A stretch of 64,000 nucleotides of DNA from Leptospira meyeri (GTDB lineage Bacteria > Spirochaetota > Leptospiria > Leptospirales > Leptospiraceae). Under the pieces are notes generated by a model. The model was not told the origin of the DNA, searched no databases, and worked only from the letters and a program-made list of their open reading frames with translations. The stretch spans positions 1,139,501 through 1,203,500 of the forward strand of contig NZ_SORO01000001.1 of assembly GCF_004368965.1 (NCBI RefSeq). Direction: 5' to 3'. The position numbers and the translations under genes were made by a program. Below are positions 51,860 to 61,227 of the stretch, piece by piece. Positions within the stretch are counted from its first letter, which is position 1, and every line of letters starts with the position of its first letter.

Positions 51860-53449
51860 TTATTTTGATTTCCCTTGTTCTTTCATTAAAATACCGTAAA
51901 AACCTTCTTTCCGACCTTGCCAATAAACACGATCAAGGTTGTCTTCTTTCATCATTCGTTTTTGAAAAGTTTCTGAATAAAAATCCCATTCCGTTTCACC
52001 CTGATAATCATATGGCCAAACATTTCTTCTTTGGTAAGGATGATTGTCTTTTGGAAATTTTAGTTGGTGGTATGCCCACTCTAAAACATGAAACAACTCA
52101 TGGTAGATAAAGATAGGATGGTTCGCATGGTTACCACTTGCAATTTTTTTGTTTGAGTCAGAAAGAATGGTCAAACGAACATCCGGATCTTCTTCAGTTC
52201 CATAATTCCATTCTGTCCCACCTCCATTGGTGATGAGCACACCATCCGGTTGGCGAGTGCCAGCCCATACTACGATGACACCATCAGCAGCACGTATGGT
52301 TTTCAACTGGTCTTCTGTAAGTTGAGGGACAATGGAACCAATAGAAGGTTGCATCACAAACCGAAATCGATCATCGATACAATTTGTATATTGAATTTCT
52401 GAGTTGGTTTGCAAAACTTCATGATCCCAGTGGATACCGTTGGAAAGGTCTTCAAAAGAATCTCGGAAATATTCAAAACTCAGAAGTAGATCTGAAACAT
52501 CTTTGGGATTCAAATCAGAATCTAAATTTTGAAATTTGGCTACTTGGGATGGCAAATCTCCTTTCAAACGTGTTTTGGGTATGACTAAAAACACCATCTT
52601 CAAGGTTTTTCGTGGAGGAATCTTAAGTCTTTTTGTTTTAAATTTGAGAGCAAGATACTTGATGTAAATTTGATCTCTTAAAAATTTCCAATGACCAAGC
52701 AGTTGGGCATCCATCTCAGGATACAAAAGGGAGATCACCTCAAAAGCATCATGGTATTTTTTTTTCGAAACATAAAGATCGGTAAGTAAAGAAGTATTCC
52801 ATGCTATGGAAGGAAAAAGTGGATGATCCTTTTTTTCTTTAAAAAGGTTTTCAGAAAAAAGGTTATGCCAATTTTCTCTTTCCTCCAAAGACATCGTTTC
52901 ATCCCGGAAAAGATCACCTAAATTGTATCCGGTTTGTAAAGCAGCCGGCGTCCCACTCAATTCGCTTAGCCCTCGCATCAAGATAGAACGAGCGTTTTTC
53001 TGATCATTTAATCTATCGAATGCTACCGCTAAAACATTGATAAGAAGTGCATAGTTGCCGTCTCCCACTTTGGTTCTTGCATGCGGAATCACCTTGGGAA
53101 TCAACTCTACCATTTTTGTATATTGATTTTCGTGATTTAAACACCAGATTGCAGTTGTTATGCTAGAAGCTTCTTCCGCTTTGTTAATCTCAGCAAACTT
53201 CAAAGCAGAAGAAACACATTCCCTCGGCCATTGGCCTTTGGTATCTGCCAATTGGGATGATGAATTCATTCTTAATTGCCATCCAAAAACATCTTCTGGA
53301 TTTTTTTCGATAATGGAATCGGAAAGTTTAAAAGCACCCTTATAATCCTTTCGTTTCATCAGCAAATCGGCTTGCGACCAAATGTCTTTATCCACTGCAA
53401 AAATGGGATAAAAACAAAAAACTAAACAAAACCAGGAAAGATTTTTCAT
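51860..53449 (-). CDS. secreted protein with TPR-like repeats and an HExxH metallopeptidase-like motif
   Basis: A 529-residue exported protein (signal MKNLSWFCLVFCFYPIFA). Residues 25-260 are helical, with TPR-like repeats (ADLLMKRKDYKGAFKLSDSI). The C-terminal third is different: VIVVWAGTRQPDGVLITNGG, then HPIFIYHELFHVLEWAYHQL, where HELFH (450-454) is a zinc-protease-type HExxH. GETEWDFYSETF 30-40 residues later could give the third ligand. I know no family with this arrangement; it may be a peptidase that binds its substrate through the TPR part. It stands alone on its strand, with the terminator shared with the SH3 gene. Confidence 0.7.
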   Translation of the reverse strand: MKNLSWFCLVFCFYPIFAVDKDIWSQADLLMKRKDYKGAFKLSDSIIEKNPEDVFGWQLRMNSSSQLADTKGQWPRECVSSALKFAEINKAEEASSITTAIWCLNHENQYTKMVELIPKVIPHARTKVGDGNYALLINVLAVAFDRLNDQKNARSILMRGLSELSGTPAALQTGYNLGDLFRDETMSLEERENWHNLFSENLFKEKKDHPLFPSIAWNTSLLTDLYVSKKKYHDAFEVISLLYPEMDAQLLGHWKFLRDQIYIKYLALKFKTKRLKIPPRKTLKMVFLVIPKTRLKGDLPSQVAKFQNLDSDLNPKDVSDLLLSFEYFRDSFEDLSNGIHWDHEVLQTNSEIQYTNCIDDRFRFVMQPSIGSIVPQLTEDQLKTIRAADGVIVVWAGTRQPDGVLITNGGGTEWNYGTEEDPDVRLTILSDSNKKIASGNHANHPIFIYHELFHVLEWAYHQLKFPKDNHPYQRRNVWPYDYQGETEWDFYSETFQKRMMKEDNLDRVYWQGRKEGFYGILMKEQGKSK

Positions 53450-53533
53450 AAGGAATCTGATTCTATAGGAACTCCTTAAAAAAGATTCTAAAAAAAATTG
53501 AAATTTCCTAATTTTTAGAGTTTGGTTCCTTTA

Positions 53534-53567
53534 GATTTGAATCTAAAAAAAAATTTAGATTCGAATC
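53534..53567 (-). terminator. hairpin over the clpP stop codon
   Basis: GATTTGAATCTAAA (53534-53547) faces TTTAGATTCGAATC (53554-53567), giving 12 pairs with one two-base mismatch and an AAAAAA loop (T6 on the minus strand). It overlaps the clpP stop codon and probably ends the sigma-clpP transcript. Confidence 0.5.
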
Positions 53568-54126
53568 AGGCTCCGATGATTTTATCGATGATACCGTATT
53601 CGATGGCTTCCGTTGCTGAAAACCACGTGTCTCTTTCCGTATCTTCCATCAACTTCTCTAATGGTTGGCCTGTTGCCTTAGCCATTATTTCGTTTAACAA
53701 ATCCTTTTCTCTCCGGACTGACTCGGCAAAAATTCGAATGTCCTCGGCAGGTCCTTTGAACTCCCCCATCACATGCGGTTGGTGGATAAGCACCTTACTG
53801 TGCGGATAGGCATAACGATATCCTTTCGCTCCCGAAAGAAGTAAAACAGCACCAAAGGACATTGCCATACCTAAACAAGTGGTATGAACAGGATTGTGCA
53901 GGTTTTTCATAACATCGAGTATCGCCAAACCCGCATAAGTTGACCCACCGGGAGAATGAATGTATAAAGTAATGGGCCTTGTTGGATCCAAGGCTTCTAA
54001 ATATAAAAATCGATCAATTAAATACCTGGCAGAGTTATCGTTAACTTCCCCCCAGAGAAATACTTTTCGTTGTTCCAGATAAACATTTTCGATTTGGCCA
54101 TTTGAATATACTTGAGTTGCTTCCAA
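53566..54126 (-). CDS. clpP: ATP-dependent Clp protease proteolytic subunit
   Basis: A 186-residue ClpP with an intact catalytic triad: S90 in CLGMAMSFGAVLLLSGA, H115 in VLIHQPHV, D166 in TERDTWFSATEA. SPGGSTYAGLAILDVM is the oxyanion segment. It is shorter at the N-terminus than the house-keeping ClpP and is not next to clpX or tig, so it is probably a second paralogue; Leptospira is known to have two ClpP isoforms. It lies 10 bases after an ECF sigma factor gene, with which it is probably co-transcribed. Confidence 0.95.
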   Translation of the reverse strand: MEATQVYSNGQIENVYLEQRKVFLWGEVNDNSARYLIDRFLYLEALDPTRPITLYIHSPGGSTYAGLAILDVMKNLHNPVHTTCLGMAMSFGAVLLLSGAKGYRYAYPHSKVLIHQPHVMGEFKGPAEDIRIFAESVRREKDLLNEIMAKATGQPLEKLMEDTERDTWFSATEAIEYGIIDKIIGA

Positions 54127-54136
54127 AAGATTCCTC

Positions 54137-54715
54137 CTAAGCTACCATCATCAACTGAGAGTTTGCCTCTGGTCGGAACGTTTCCCCAATTCCGTTGCGA
54201 AGAACTTTTTTAAGGTATAGATGTCTTTTTTTGATGAAAGATAAAGTTTTTCCTTCAGACCTTGAAATTTCAACTAACGAATAGTTTTTATAATAATACA
54301 GTTCGATTAACTTTTGATCATCAGGATCTAATTTTTTTACATTTTGAAAAATCGTCTCATAACATTCTTTTTCAAAATAAGTTGAATGTAATTCTTCCGA
54401 GTTTTGGTCCATCTGATTCGGATCAACAAAAACTAAATTCTGATTTTCCTTCTTTCTTAAAATGCGGTCACTGTGTTTGATGATGGCCCTTTTTAAATGA
54501 GAAGGAAAAGCGACAGGGCTTGTCATTTTTTCCAAATTTTGATACAAATCCCAAAATGATTCCTGCACAATGTCTTGCGAAAGATCCTCGTCACCAATGA
54601 TCTTCGACGCAAATTTGACAGCAAAACGAGAGAACCGGTTTTGTAATGCAGTCCAAGCACGGTGATCACCAGACTTTGCTTGGTTTAAAAGTTCAATATA
54701 GGATTTGTCATTCAT
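54137..54715 (-). CDS. ECF-type sigma factor
   Basis: A 192-residue sigma-70 family protein. Region 2 is AVKFASKIIGDEDLSQDIVQ (with ESFWDLYQN), and region 4 is KLDPDDQKLIELYYYKNYSL, with VEISRSEGKTLSFIKKR as the helix-turn-helix. No anti-sigma factor is adjacent; instead clpP follows 10 bases later. The C-terminus ends ANSQLMMVA, a small hydrophobic tail that could be a Clp degron (inference). Its target genes are not known. Confidence 0.87.
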   Translation of the reverse strand: MNDKSYIELLNQAKSGDHRAWTALQNRFSRFAVKFASKIIGDEDLSQDIVQESFWDLYQNLEKMTSPVAFPSHLKRAIIKHSDRILRKKENQNLVFVDPNQMDQNSEELHSTYFEKECYETIFQNVKKLDPDDQKLIELYYYKNYSLVEISRSEGKTLSFIKKRHLYLKKVLRNGIGETFRPEANSQLMMVA

Positions 54716-54825
54716 ACAATTAAAAGTCCCTGTCTATTTCAATTTGGTTCAAAAAAAAAGATAGAAAACCTTTATTTTTTTTAATCTGTATTTCAGTCTG
54801 ATTTTTTTTTAGATATGCCAAGATC

Positions 54826-56049
54826 TCAAAAACGATCCAACTTCTTCTGAATCGCAGACTTATCAGCCTCCGTCTTCGCCCAAGAGAGGGCCTTGCGGAA
54901 GTAATCCTCTGCTTTGTGAGGATCTACATCCATATACAATTCCCCAAGAAGAGAAAAATAATAGGGATTTGTTTTTAATTCAAATCCATCCATTTCCTTA
55001 AGAGCGGATTCCCTCCCTTTAGCTCGAAACAATGCATAGGTACGATTCAATAAAATAATTTGCGACGTTTCTAACTCCAATAGCCCTGTATAAAGTTGAA
55101 AAATGGTTTCCCATTTTTTTTCCCTTCCGTCTGGAATAGTGTGCCAATAGGCAATATTTGCTTCCAAATGGTATTTTGAAAATTTTGGATCTTTGTTTGA
55201 TTGATGAAGGAAATACTCTCCTTTTTTAATAAAATCTTCATTCCAAAGAGATCTATCCTGGTCCCGATAAAGAACAATTTCCCCTTCCGAATCCAGCCTT
55301 GCATCAAACCTAGAAATATGAAAACAGAGAAGTGCAAGCAGAGCATTCACTTCAGAGGTATTGGTTTCTTTATTTTCTAAAAGTAAAGAACAAAGATGGA
55401 TTGCTTCTAAACATAAATCTTTTCGTAAAATTCGATCCTGGCTTTGTGAAGAATAACCTTCATTAAACAACAGATAAATGGTTCGAAGAACAGATGTTAA
55501 TCTCTCCTCCCACTCATTGGGCGGAGGAAAATCCAGCGTAATATTATTTTCTCTCAACCGTTCTTTTGCACGAGATAGTCGCTTACTGATCGTTTCTCGA
55601 TTCGAAAGGAAAGCTCTCGCAATTTCTTCAATTCCAAATCCACATAAAATCCGGAGCGACAATCCTATTTGCGATTCCAAAGGAATTGTTGGATGGGAAA
55701 GTGCAAAGATCATACGAAGTTGGCTATCCATGATATTTTCTTCAGAAAGATCTAAATCGGCTTCGAACGTATTTTGGTTTCGCTGATAGACAGGAATAAT
55801 TTTTTTCTGAAAAATTGAATCCCTATGAATTAAATTCTTTGCTTTATTTTTGGCAACAGCATACAACCAGGCTACGGGGTTTTGCGGAATTCCATTTAAA
55901 CCCCAAACCTGCGAGGCAACCAAAAAAGTTTCACTTGTGATATCCTCAGCAATTTCAATCTGATTAAATCCATATTGTTTACAAAGAACAGAGATAATTT
56001 TTGAATATTCCGTCCGAAACAAGTGGGGCAAAACATCTGGTTGATTCAT
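54826..56049 (-). CDS. ECF42-type sigma factor with C-terminal TPR region
   Basis: A 407-residue protein. The first 175 residues are an ECF sigma factor (EIAEDITSETFLVASQVWGL, ISKRLSRAKERLREN). The last 230 residues are the helical DUF6596/TPR region of the SigJ-like ECF42 group (TIYLLFNEGYSSQSQDRILR, ILLNRTYALFRAKGRESALK). ECF42 genes are normally next to a DGPF/YCII protein, and one is found 24 bases upstream here. The TPR region, rather than an anti-sigma factor, is thought to control this group. Targets are usually the neighbouring genes. Confidence 0.92.
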   Translation of the reverse strand: MNQPDVLPHLFRTEYSKIISVLCKQYGFNQIEIAEDITSETFLVASQVWGLNGIPQNPVAWLYAVAKNKAKNLIHRDSIFQKKIIPVYQRNQNTFEADLDLSEENIMDSQLRMIFALSHPTIPLESQIGLSLRILCGFGIEEIARAFLSNRETISKRLSRAKERLRENNITLDFPPPNEWEERLTSVLRTIYLLFNEGYSSQSQDRILRKDLCLEAIHLCSLLLENKETNTSEVNALLALLCFHISRFDARLDSEGEIVLYRDQDRSLWNEDFIKKGEYFLHQSNKDPKFSKYHLEANIAYWHTIPDGREKKWETIFQLYTGLLELETSQIILLNRTYALFRAKGRESALKEMDGFELKTNPYYFSLLGELYMDVDPHKAEDYFRKALSWAKTEADKSAIQKKLDRF

Positions 56050-56073
56050 AAGAGTTTAAGAATATTCTATTTG

Positions 56074-56430
56074 TTACTCTTGTTTATGAATGCCCACCAC
56101 TTTCCGAACTTCAACACTATTTCCTTCACCCATTAAAATGGGACAACCTTTTGCAATTTGAACGGCATCATCGAAGTTTTCAGCAGAAATAATGATAAAA
56201 CCAGCAAGGGATTCTTTTGTTTCGACAAATGGTCCATCTGTAATGATCTGATTAGATTGGATCACTCTACCTTCCGTAGATAAAGCAGTTCCTGATTTGA
56301 ATTTTTTTTGGGCAAGAATTCCGTCCACCCATTCCTGATATTGTTTCATATAAACTTGTAATTGTTCAGGTGAAGGTTGTGCTTCTTTTGTAAGTAAATC
56401 TAACCGCATCAAAATTAAGTAATCTTCCAT
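56074..56430 (-). CDS. YCII/DGPF-domain protein
   Basis: A 118-residue protein of the YCII-related (DGPF) family: EDYLILMRLD at the start, QSNQIITDGPFVETKESLAGFI in the centre with the DGPF motif, and AVQIAKGCPILMGEGNSVEVR. It is the standard genomic partner of ECF42 sigma factors, which follows 24 bases later. Function is unclear; an enzymatic role has been suggested for YciI relatives. Confidence 0.92.
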   Translation of the reverse strand: MEDYLILMRLDLLTKEAQPSPEQLQVYMKQYQEWVDGILAQKKFKSGTALSTEGRVIQSNQIITDGPFVETKESLAGFIIISAENFDDAVQIAKGCPILMGEGNSVEVRKVVGIHKQE

Positions 56431-56444
56431 TTTTTATCTCCGTT

Positions 56445-57437
56445 TTATTGATTGATATTTCTTCTAATAAAATTCCGAACTCTAGATTCATATTCAGATC
56501 GATTTGTATCCCAAATAAATCCGTGAGAACCAAAATCTGGAAACCAAACTTCGCTCGGACCTGAATAGAGTTTTGCTAGTGACTCCGAATGTTGATAAGG
56601 TACAACCGAATCTTTTCTGCTATGAATGATGATTACGGGCACATTGCGAGCAAAAGGTAAAGAATTTTCAGGACTCGCTAATGAATCGAATTTGCCTCTA
56701 CTCATCACAAGACCAATCAATGTTTCTACCATCCATTTTGGTAGGACTTTCGATTCGGGCGAATCCAAAATCAATCTTTCGAAACTAAACATAGGATTTT
56801 CCAAAATCACAGCTTTTACACCGTTCAAAAAAGGAAGGGCGATTAATATAGAAGAAGCACCAACCGAAGAACCAACCATTAAAATATTACTATATTTTTG
56901 ATTCACATATAAATAGGCAGATAAAACATCTCGAGATTCTCGATTCCCAAAACTTAAACCTGGGAAAAGACAAGGTGCTTCACCATGACAAGAAAGATCA
57001 AAGCTGAGAACATCGAAACCCTGGTTCAGATAAAAAGGGATGAATCGTGAAAGTTCCCTCCGATCAGAACCTCCACCATGTATGAAAAGAACTACTCCCT
57101 TATGAAGGGATATCCCATTTTTTCGAGTAGGGACAAACCATCCAGGTAAATCATTCCCATTTAAGGATGGGATCGATATCTCTTGAAACCATTTATCTTT
57201 TGTTAGTCGAAGATTCCCACAAGATTTTCCCCAAACCCTTTCGCCATCCAAACTACACTCCCGAAAGTCTTTTGTGATTCCCTTCCATTTGGGAAACAAG
57301 ATCTGATTGCTTGCCGACCAGATTCCAATACCAACCAGAACAGGAATCATACAGAGCAAAAGCACAGAAAACCATCCAAACTTCCTTAAAATCTGGAGTT
57401 TCCGGTGTAGTTGATGCTGCGTTCGTTTTTTGTTCAT
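56445..57437 (-). CDS. alpha/beta hydrolase
   Basis: A 330-residue membrane-anchored hydrolase (one N-terminal helix, WFSVLLLCMIPVLVGIGIW). The fold markers are VLFIHGGGSDRRELSRFIPF (oxyanion HGGG), GSSVGASSIL (nucleophile elbow GxSxG), HSRKDSVVPY (acid Asp) and GSHGFIW (His). It lies 14 bases upstream of the YCII gene on the same strand, so it is probably in the ECF42 regulon. Substrate unknown; esterases and lipases are possible. Confidence 0.88.
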   Translation of the reverse strand: MNKKRTQHQLHRKLQILRKFGWFSVLLLCMIPVLVGIGIWSASNQILFPKWKGITKDFRECSLDGERVWGKSCGNLRLTKDKWFQEISIPSLNGNDLPGWFVPTRKNGISLHKGVVLFIHGGGSDRRELSRFIPFYLNQGFDVLSFDLSCHGEAPCLFPGLSFGNRESRDVLSAYLYVNQKYSNILMVGSSVGASSILIALPFLNGVKAVILENPMFSFERLILDSPESKVLPKWMVETLIGLVMSRGKFDSLASPENSLPFARNVPVIIIHSRKDSVVPYQHSESLAKLYSGPSEVWFPDFGSHGFIWDTNRSEYESRVRNFIRRNINQ

Positions 57438-57554
57438 ACCAATCTCCTATCCTCTTTATATCAAATGAAGATGGAAAAAAGGGACAACCTGGTGCAAAAA
57501 GATGAAAAAAAAGGAAATAAAATTTCGGATTTATGGAAGGGCCTTGCAAGAAAA

Positions 57555-57636
57555 GTGGGATCGTGTTAGAGGGGGGACGCACCTTCCCACGAACCACTCC
57601 CCTCCACCCTAACTCGGGTGGGGTTTCGGCAACCGC
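57555..57636. repeat. GC-rich, structured intergenic element
   Basis: In a 282-base gap, this stretch is much richer in G and C than its surroundings. GTGGGA (57555-57560) pairs with TCCCAC (57585-57590), and CCACCC (57604-57609) with GGGTGG (57616-57621). A G6 run (57571-57576) faces CTCCCCTCC. No start signal or plausible gene covers it. The 129-aa minus frame across it only extends off the alpha/beta hydrolase in another phase. It looks like a dispersed repeat or a small structured RNA. Confidence 0.4.
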
Positions 57637-57719
57637 CAGCATAGTTATGTCTCATTGGAAAAACGAAAAGCCATTAAACCTTCGTTCGGTTCAGTTAGAC
57701 AATCTGAATGCAAAAAAAC

Positions 57720-58226
57720 CTAGAGTTCCGTTTTTACAGTTTCCGGTTTTTCTTCTACAAAAGTTGCCTTTACCCGTTTGGAAAGGAACATATATGGAAT
57801 CCAAATGACAGCACCAACTATAGATCGAACGATTTCTTTTGAGGTTTCTAGGTCAAACATTGGCTCATCCTTTAAGACAAGAGAACCAAGCCAAGCATCC
57901 AATGGTAGCAGAATCACTGGAAGAATTGTAAAAACGATATATACTTTAGGAAATTGATAATGTTTTCTAAAAAAGAGATATGTTAGAAAGAATGAAAATA
58001 ATATCATCAATCCATTAAAAGTTCCTTCAAAAATCAAAAGAGGTTTCCATAACGGATGATAGGATTCTGTGCCAGGAGTTGTAAGATATTCATAACTTCC
58101 ATCAGTTAGAATATTATAAAACAAAGGCCCCATTACAAAAGTAAGTCTAACGGGATAAACAATGAGACCTAACCCAACAAGGAAAAGCCAACCTTTGAGG
58201 CCCTTCAAATTCTCTTCTCCGCTCAT
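57720..58226 (-). CDS. DUF2569 membrane protein
   Basis: A 168-residue protein with four hydrophobic segments. LKGLKGWLFLVGLGLIVYPV at the start, and RSIVGAVIWIPYMFLSKRVK near the end are the signatures of DUF2569, a family of unknown function found widely in proteobacteria and spirochaetes. It is on the minus strand after the GC-rich element's region and divergent from the M16 operon, which begins 103 bases away. Confidence 0.87.
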   Translation of the reverse strand: MSGEENLKGLKGWLFLVGLGLIVYPVRLTFVMGPLFYNILTDGSYEYLTTPGTESYHPLWKPLLIFEGTFNGLMILFSFFLTYLFFRKHYQFPKVYIVFTILPVILLPLDAWLGSLVLKDEPMFDLETSKEIVRSIVGAVIWIPYMFLSKRVKATFVEEKPETVKTEL

Positions 58227-58329
58227 AACTCACCCCCTAACTTCTTTCAAAAAACTGATTTGCGTTATATGACCATAGAACACTTTTTTCTTGATTTAAA
58301 ATACTAAAATATTTATTTTTCCAATCCTA

Positions 58330-61218
58330 ATGTTTCTTTTTCGCAACGAATACAAATACTTAGTTTTTTTTATCGCCTTATTGCAACTTCGCTGCAACAC
58401 CCTTTTGAATCTTTTTTCAGAGCCATTTTATGTGCATGAGTATCATTTAGAAAATGGCCTATCCGTTTACCTCAGCGTCAATCCCAATGAACCCGTCGTC
58501 AAAACATCCATTTTAGTCAATGCTGGTTCGGCCAATGATCCGGACGATGCCACAGGTCTTGCCCATTATTTAGAACATTTGATGTTTAAAGGTACAAGCC
58601 AAATTGGTACGACAGATTATTTGCGCGAAAAACCTCTTCTTGACCAAATTGAAAATTTATACGAAGATTATCGCCAAACAACAAACGGAGATCAGCGCAA
58701 ACATATATATTCCAACATTGATAAACTTTCTCTCGAAGCCGGAAAGTTTGTGATTCCAAATGAGTTTTCTAGAATACAAAGTCTCATGGGAATATTCCAA
58801 GCCAATGCTTTCACATCCAATGATAGAACTTATTATGTAGCAACAGTCCCTGCGAATCAGATTAAAAACTTTTTACATTTAGAATGGGAAAGATTTAAAG
58901 ACCCCGTATTTCGTACTTTCCATACCGAACTAGAATCAGTTTTCGAAGAGAGAAATTTGCGAGTCACGAATGTTCAATCAAATTTATTTAAACAGTATTA
59001 TAAGATTATGTTTCCCTCCCATCCTTATGGAGAAAAAATTCCCATTGGAACTGACGAACATTTAAAAAACCCATCCATAAAAAAAATCCAAACTTTCTAT
59101 AAAGAACACTATATCCCATCCAAAATGGCAATTTGTATGTCAGGAGATCTTAATCCAGACGAAGTCCTAGAAGAAATTAAAAAGACATTTGGCTCCATGC
59201 CATCTAAAGCAGAATCAATTCAGCTAAACATACCTGAACACAAACCACAAGAATCTACGAATCAAATTGTTTTAAACTCCAAAAAAAAGATATATCTCTT
59301 TGGGATCAAAGTCCCAAAACAAACACCCAAAATTTTTGCAGAAGCAAATACCATCGCACTACTACTTGCGAATGGATATAACGGCTTATTAGATGAAAGT
59401 TTATTTTACTCACAAAAAGCAAACTCCGTATCTGTATCAATAACAGAATGGAAAGATTATTTTTTACTTAATATTTGGGTTGAGCCAAGCAAAGGGATAT
59501 CTTTAAAGGAAACAAAAGAATACATTTTGTCTGCTTTTCAGAAAATCGAAAGTTCAGATATTACAGAGGAAATGTTTCAATCCGTAAAAAATAACCAACG
59601 TTTGAACTTAATCAAAAAGAAAGATGACAATGAGTTTCGTTTGAATGAAATCTCCGAAGCATTTTTAGCGAATTGGGGTTATGGAAAGTTGCAAGAAAAG
59701 TTCCAATCGATCAATCAAACAAAACGTGAGGATTTAAGTGACTTTGTAAAGAATTTCGTGAATCAAAACATTGTATCAATAGAAACCATTCCAGGATCTT
59801 CAAACTTTGTTTACATAACGAAGCCACCTATATCAAAATTGGAATTCAGCAAAGAAGAAGAGTCAAAATTCAAAAAGGAATTTTCAACGGACCCAGATCA
59901 TTCAATTTCACCTGAGTTTGCAAATTTCGATTTAATCCAATCAAAGGTATACCCAAATGGTAACCAAATCATTTACCAAAAAAACAAAGAAAACTCTTTA
60001 TTTAAATTCAAAATGATCATTGAACATGGTGCTTGGATTAGTCCTTACCTGGGAATCGCAATCGATTATTGGAAACATTTAGGTACTGATTTATACACAG
60101 CAAGTGCTCTTTCGACAAAGTTTTATCTTTTGGGAAGCTCTGTTTCCATTGAAACAAATGGAGAAACTCTTGAGATTGTTATGGAAGGTGAAGACGAACA
60201 ATTTGTTTCTTCATTTCGATTATTAGAGCATTCAATCAAATCAGTTGCTTCCTCAAAAGAAGTATGGGATCAACTTCTAATCAATCATCTTCAATATTTA
60301 GAACTCCAAAGGGAAGAAGAAAGTGAAATCGATTCAGCACTACACAATTATTCGTTATTTGGGAAAAATAGCTTAAGGTTTTTCCAAGCAAATCGATCTG
60401 AGTTAGTAAAGTTTAAATCCTCGGATGCAATCGATCTCTTAGGCGATCTATTGAAGTATAAATCGAAAATCACTTATTATGGTAAATTAGATTTTAATAT
60501 GCTTGAAAACAACGTATTTCGAGAATACACCAATCTTCCAAAAACCATTGATCCAAGTCTTTTATCAAAAAAACAATTTAGGACTAACCAAGAGACAACC
60601 TTCTACGTTCTTCCAAGAAAAAGGCCACATGTAGAACTTACATATTTTTCTACCGCATTTTTACCGTCTTCGGTTAATTTAGCTCACTTTTCAATATATA
60701 ACTCATTGTATGCGGGGTTGTCGTCGCCATTTTTTACAACAATGAGAGAACAAACTGGAAATGCTTATGCTGCCGATGTATTCATCAGTATGCCTGAATT
60801 TGAAAAAGATCCGGTTTTATGGCTTGCAAATCTTTCCTGCCAAGCGGACAAACTTTCCAATTGTTTGTATGATGCAAAGGCCAGCCTTGAATCTCCCAAC
60901 ATAACAGAACGTCGGTTTGTTGAGGCAAAGATTTCGGCAATCCATTCCGCCAGTACAATCCGTAAATCACATAGTTATTTAATTGATGAGTTTAATCGAT
61001 CTTCACGTTTAGGATTTACAGATGATTTAGACAAACTTATGTATGAATCCTTAAACGAAATCCAATGGAAAGATTTTATTGGCTTTACAAAAAACATCGC
61101 CAGAGGAAGTTCCTTCCAAATATCGCTCATTGGAGATCCTAAAAAATTTAATCGCCAAAGTTTAAAATCACTCGGAAGAGTGGAGGAACTCACTGAATCG
61201 GCAATCATTGGTAGATAG
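58330..61218 (+). CDS. M16 family (insulinase-like) zinc peptidase
   Basis: A 962-residue peptidase with the classic four-domain M16 pattern. The inverted zinc motif HYLEH is at residues 79-83, and the third ligand is in ELESVFEERNLR about 80 residues later. PSHPYGEKIPIGTDEHL and FYKEHYIPSKMAICMSGDLN are conserved. The second half has the M16 fold without a catalytic motif. A hydrophobic leader ends LLQLRC, which may be a lipoprotein signal, though R at -1 is unusual. It begins a plus-strand operon with tight spacing. Confidence 0.92.
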   Translation: MFLFRNEYKYLVFFIALLQLRCNTLLNLFSEPFYVHEYHLENGLSVYLSVNPNEPVVKTSILVNAGSANDPDDATGLAHYLEHLMFKGTSQIGTTDYLREKPLLDQIENLYEDYRQTTNGDQRKHIYSNIDKLSLEAGKFVIPNEFSRIQSLMGIFQANAFTSNDRTYYVATVPANQIKNFLHLEWERFKDPVFRTFHTELESVFEERNLRVTNVQSNLFKQYYKIMFPSHPYGEKIPIGTDEHLKNPSIKKIQTFYKEHYIPSKMAICMSGDLNPDEVLEEIKKTFGSMPSKAESIQLNIPEHKPQESTNQIVLNSKKKIYLFGIKVPKQTPKIFAEANTIALLLANGYNGLLDESLFYSQKANSVSVSITEWKDYFLLNIWVEPSKGISLKETKEYILSAFQKIESSDITEEMFQSVKNNQRLNLIKKKDDNEFRLNEISEAFLANWGYGKLQEKFQSINQTKREDLSDFVKNFVNQNIVSIETIPGSSNFVYITKPPISKLEFSKEEESKFKKEFSTDPDHSISPEFANFDLIQSKVYPNGNQIIYQKNKENSLFKFKMIIEHGAWISPYLGIAIDYWKHLGTDLYTASALSTKFYLLGSSVSIETNGETLEIVMEGEDEQFVSSFRLLEHSIKSVASSKEVWDQLLINHLQYLELQREEESEIDSALHNYSLFGKNSLRFFQANRSELVKFKSSDAIDLLGDLLKYKSKITYYGKLDFNMLENNVFREYTNLPKTIDPSLLSKKQFRTNQETTFYVLPRKRPHVELTYFSTAFLPSSVNLAHFSIYNSLYAGLSSPFFTTMREQTGNAYAADVFISMPEFEKDPVLWLANLSCQADKLSNCLYDAKASLESPNITERRFVEAKISAIHSASTIRKSHSYLIDEFNRSSRLGFTDDLDKLMYESLNEIQWKDFIGFTKNIARGSSFQISLIGDPKKFNRQSLKSLGRVEELTESAIIGR

Positions 61219-61227
61219 GAGATAGAA

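Noticed and set aside
57253..57642. A 129-aa minus-strand frame
   Set aside because: It overlaps the alpha/beta hydrolase start in another phase and then translates the GC-rich structured element; it has no family resemblance and no start signal.
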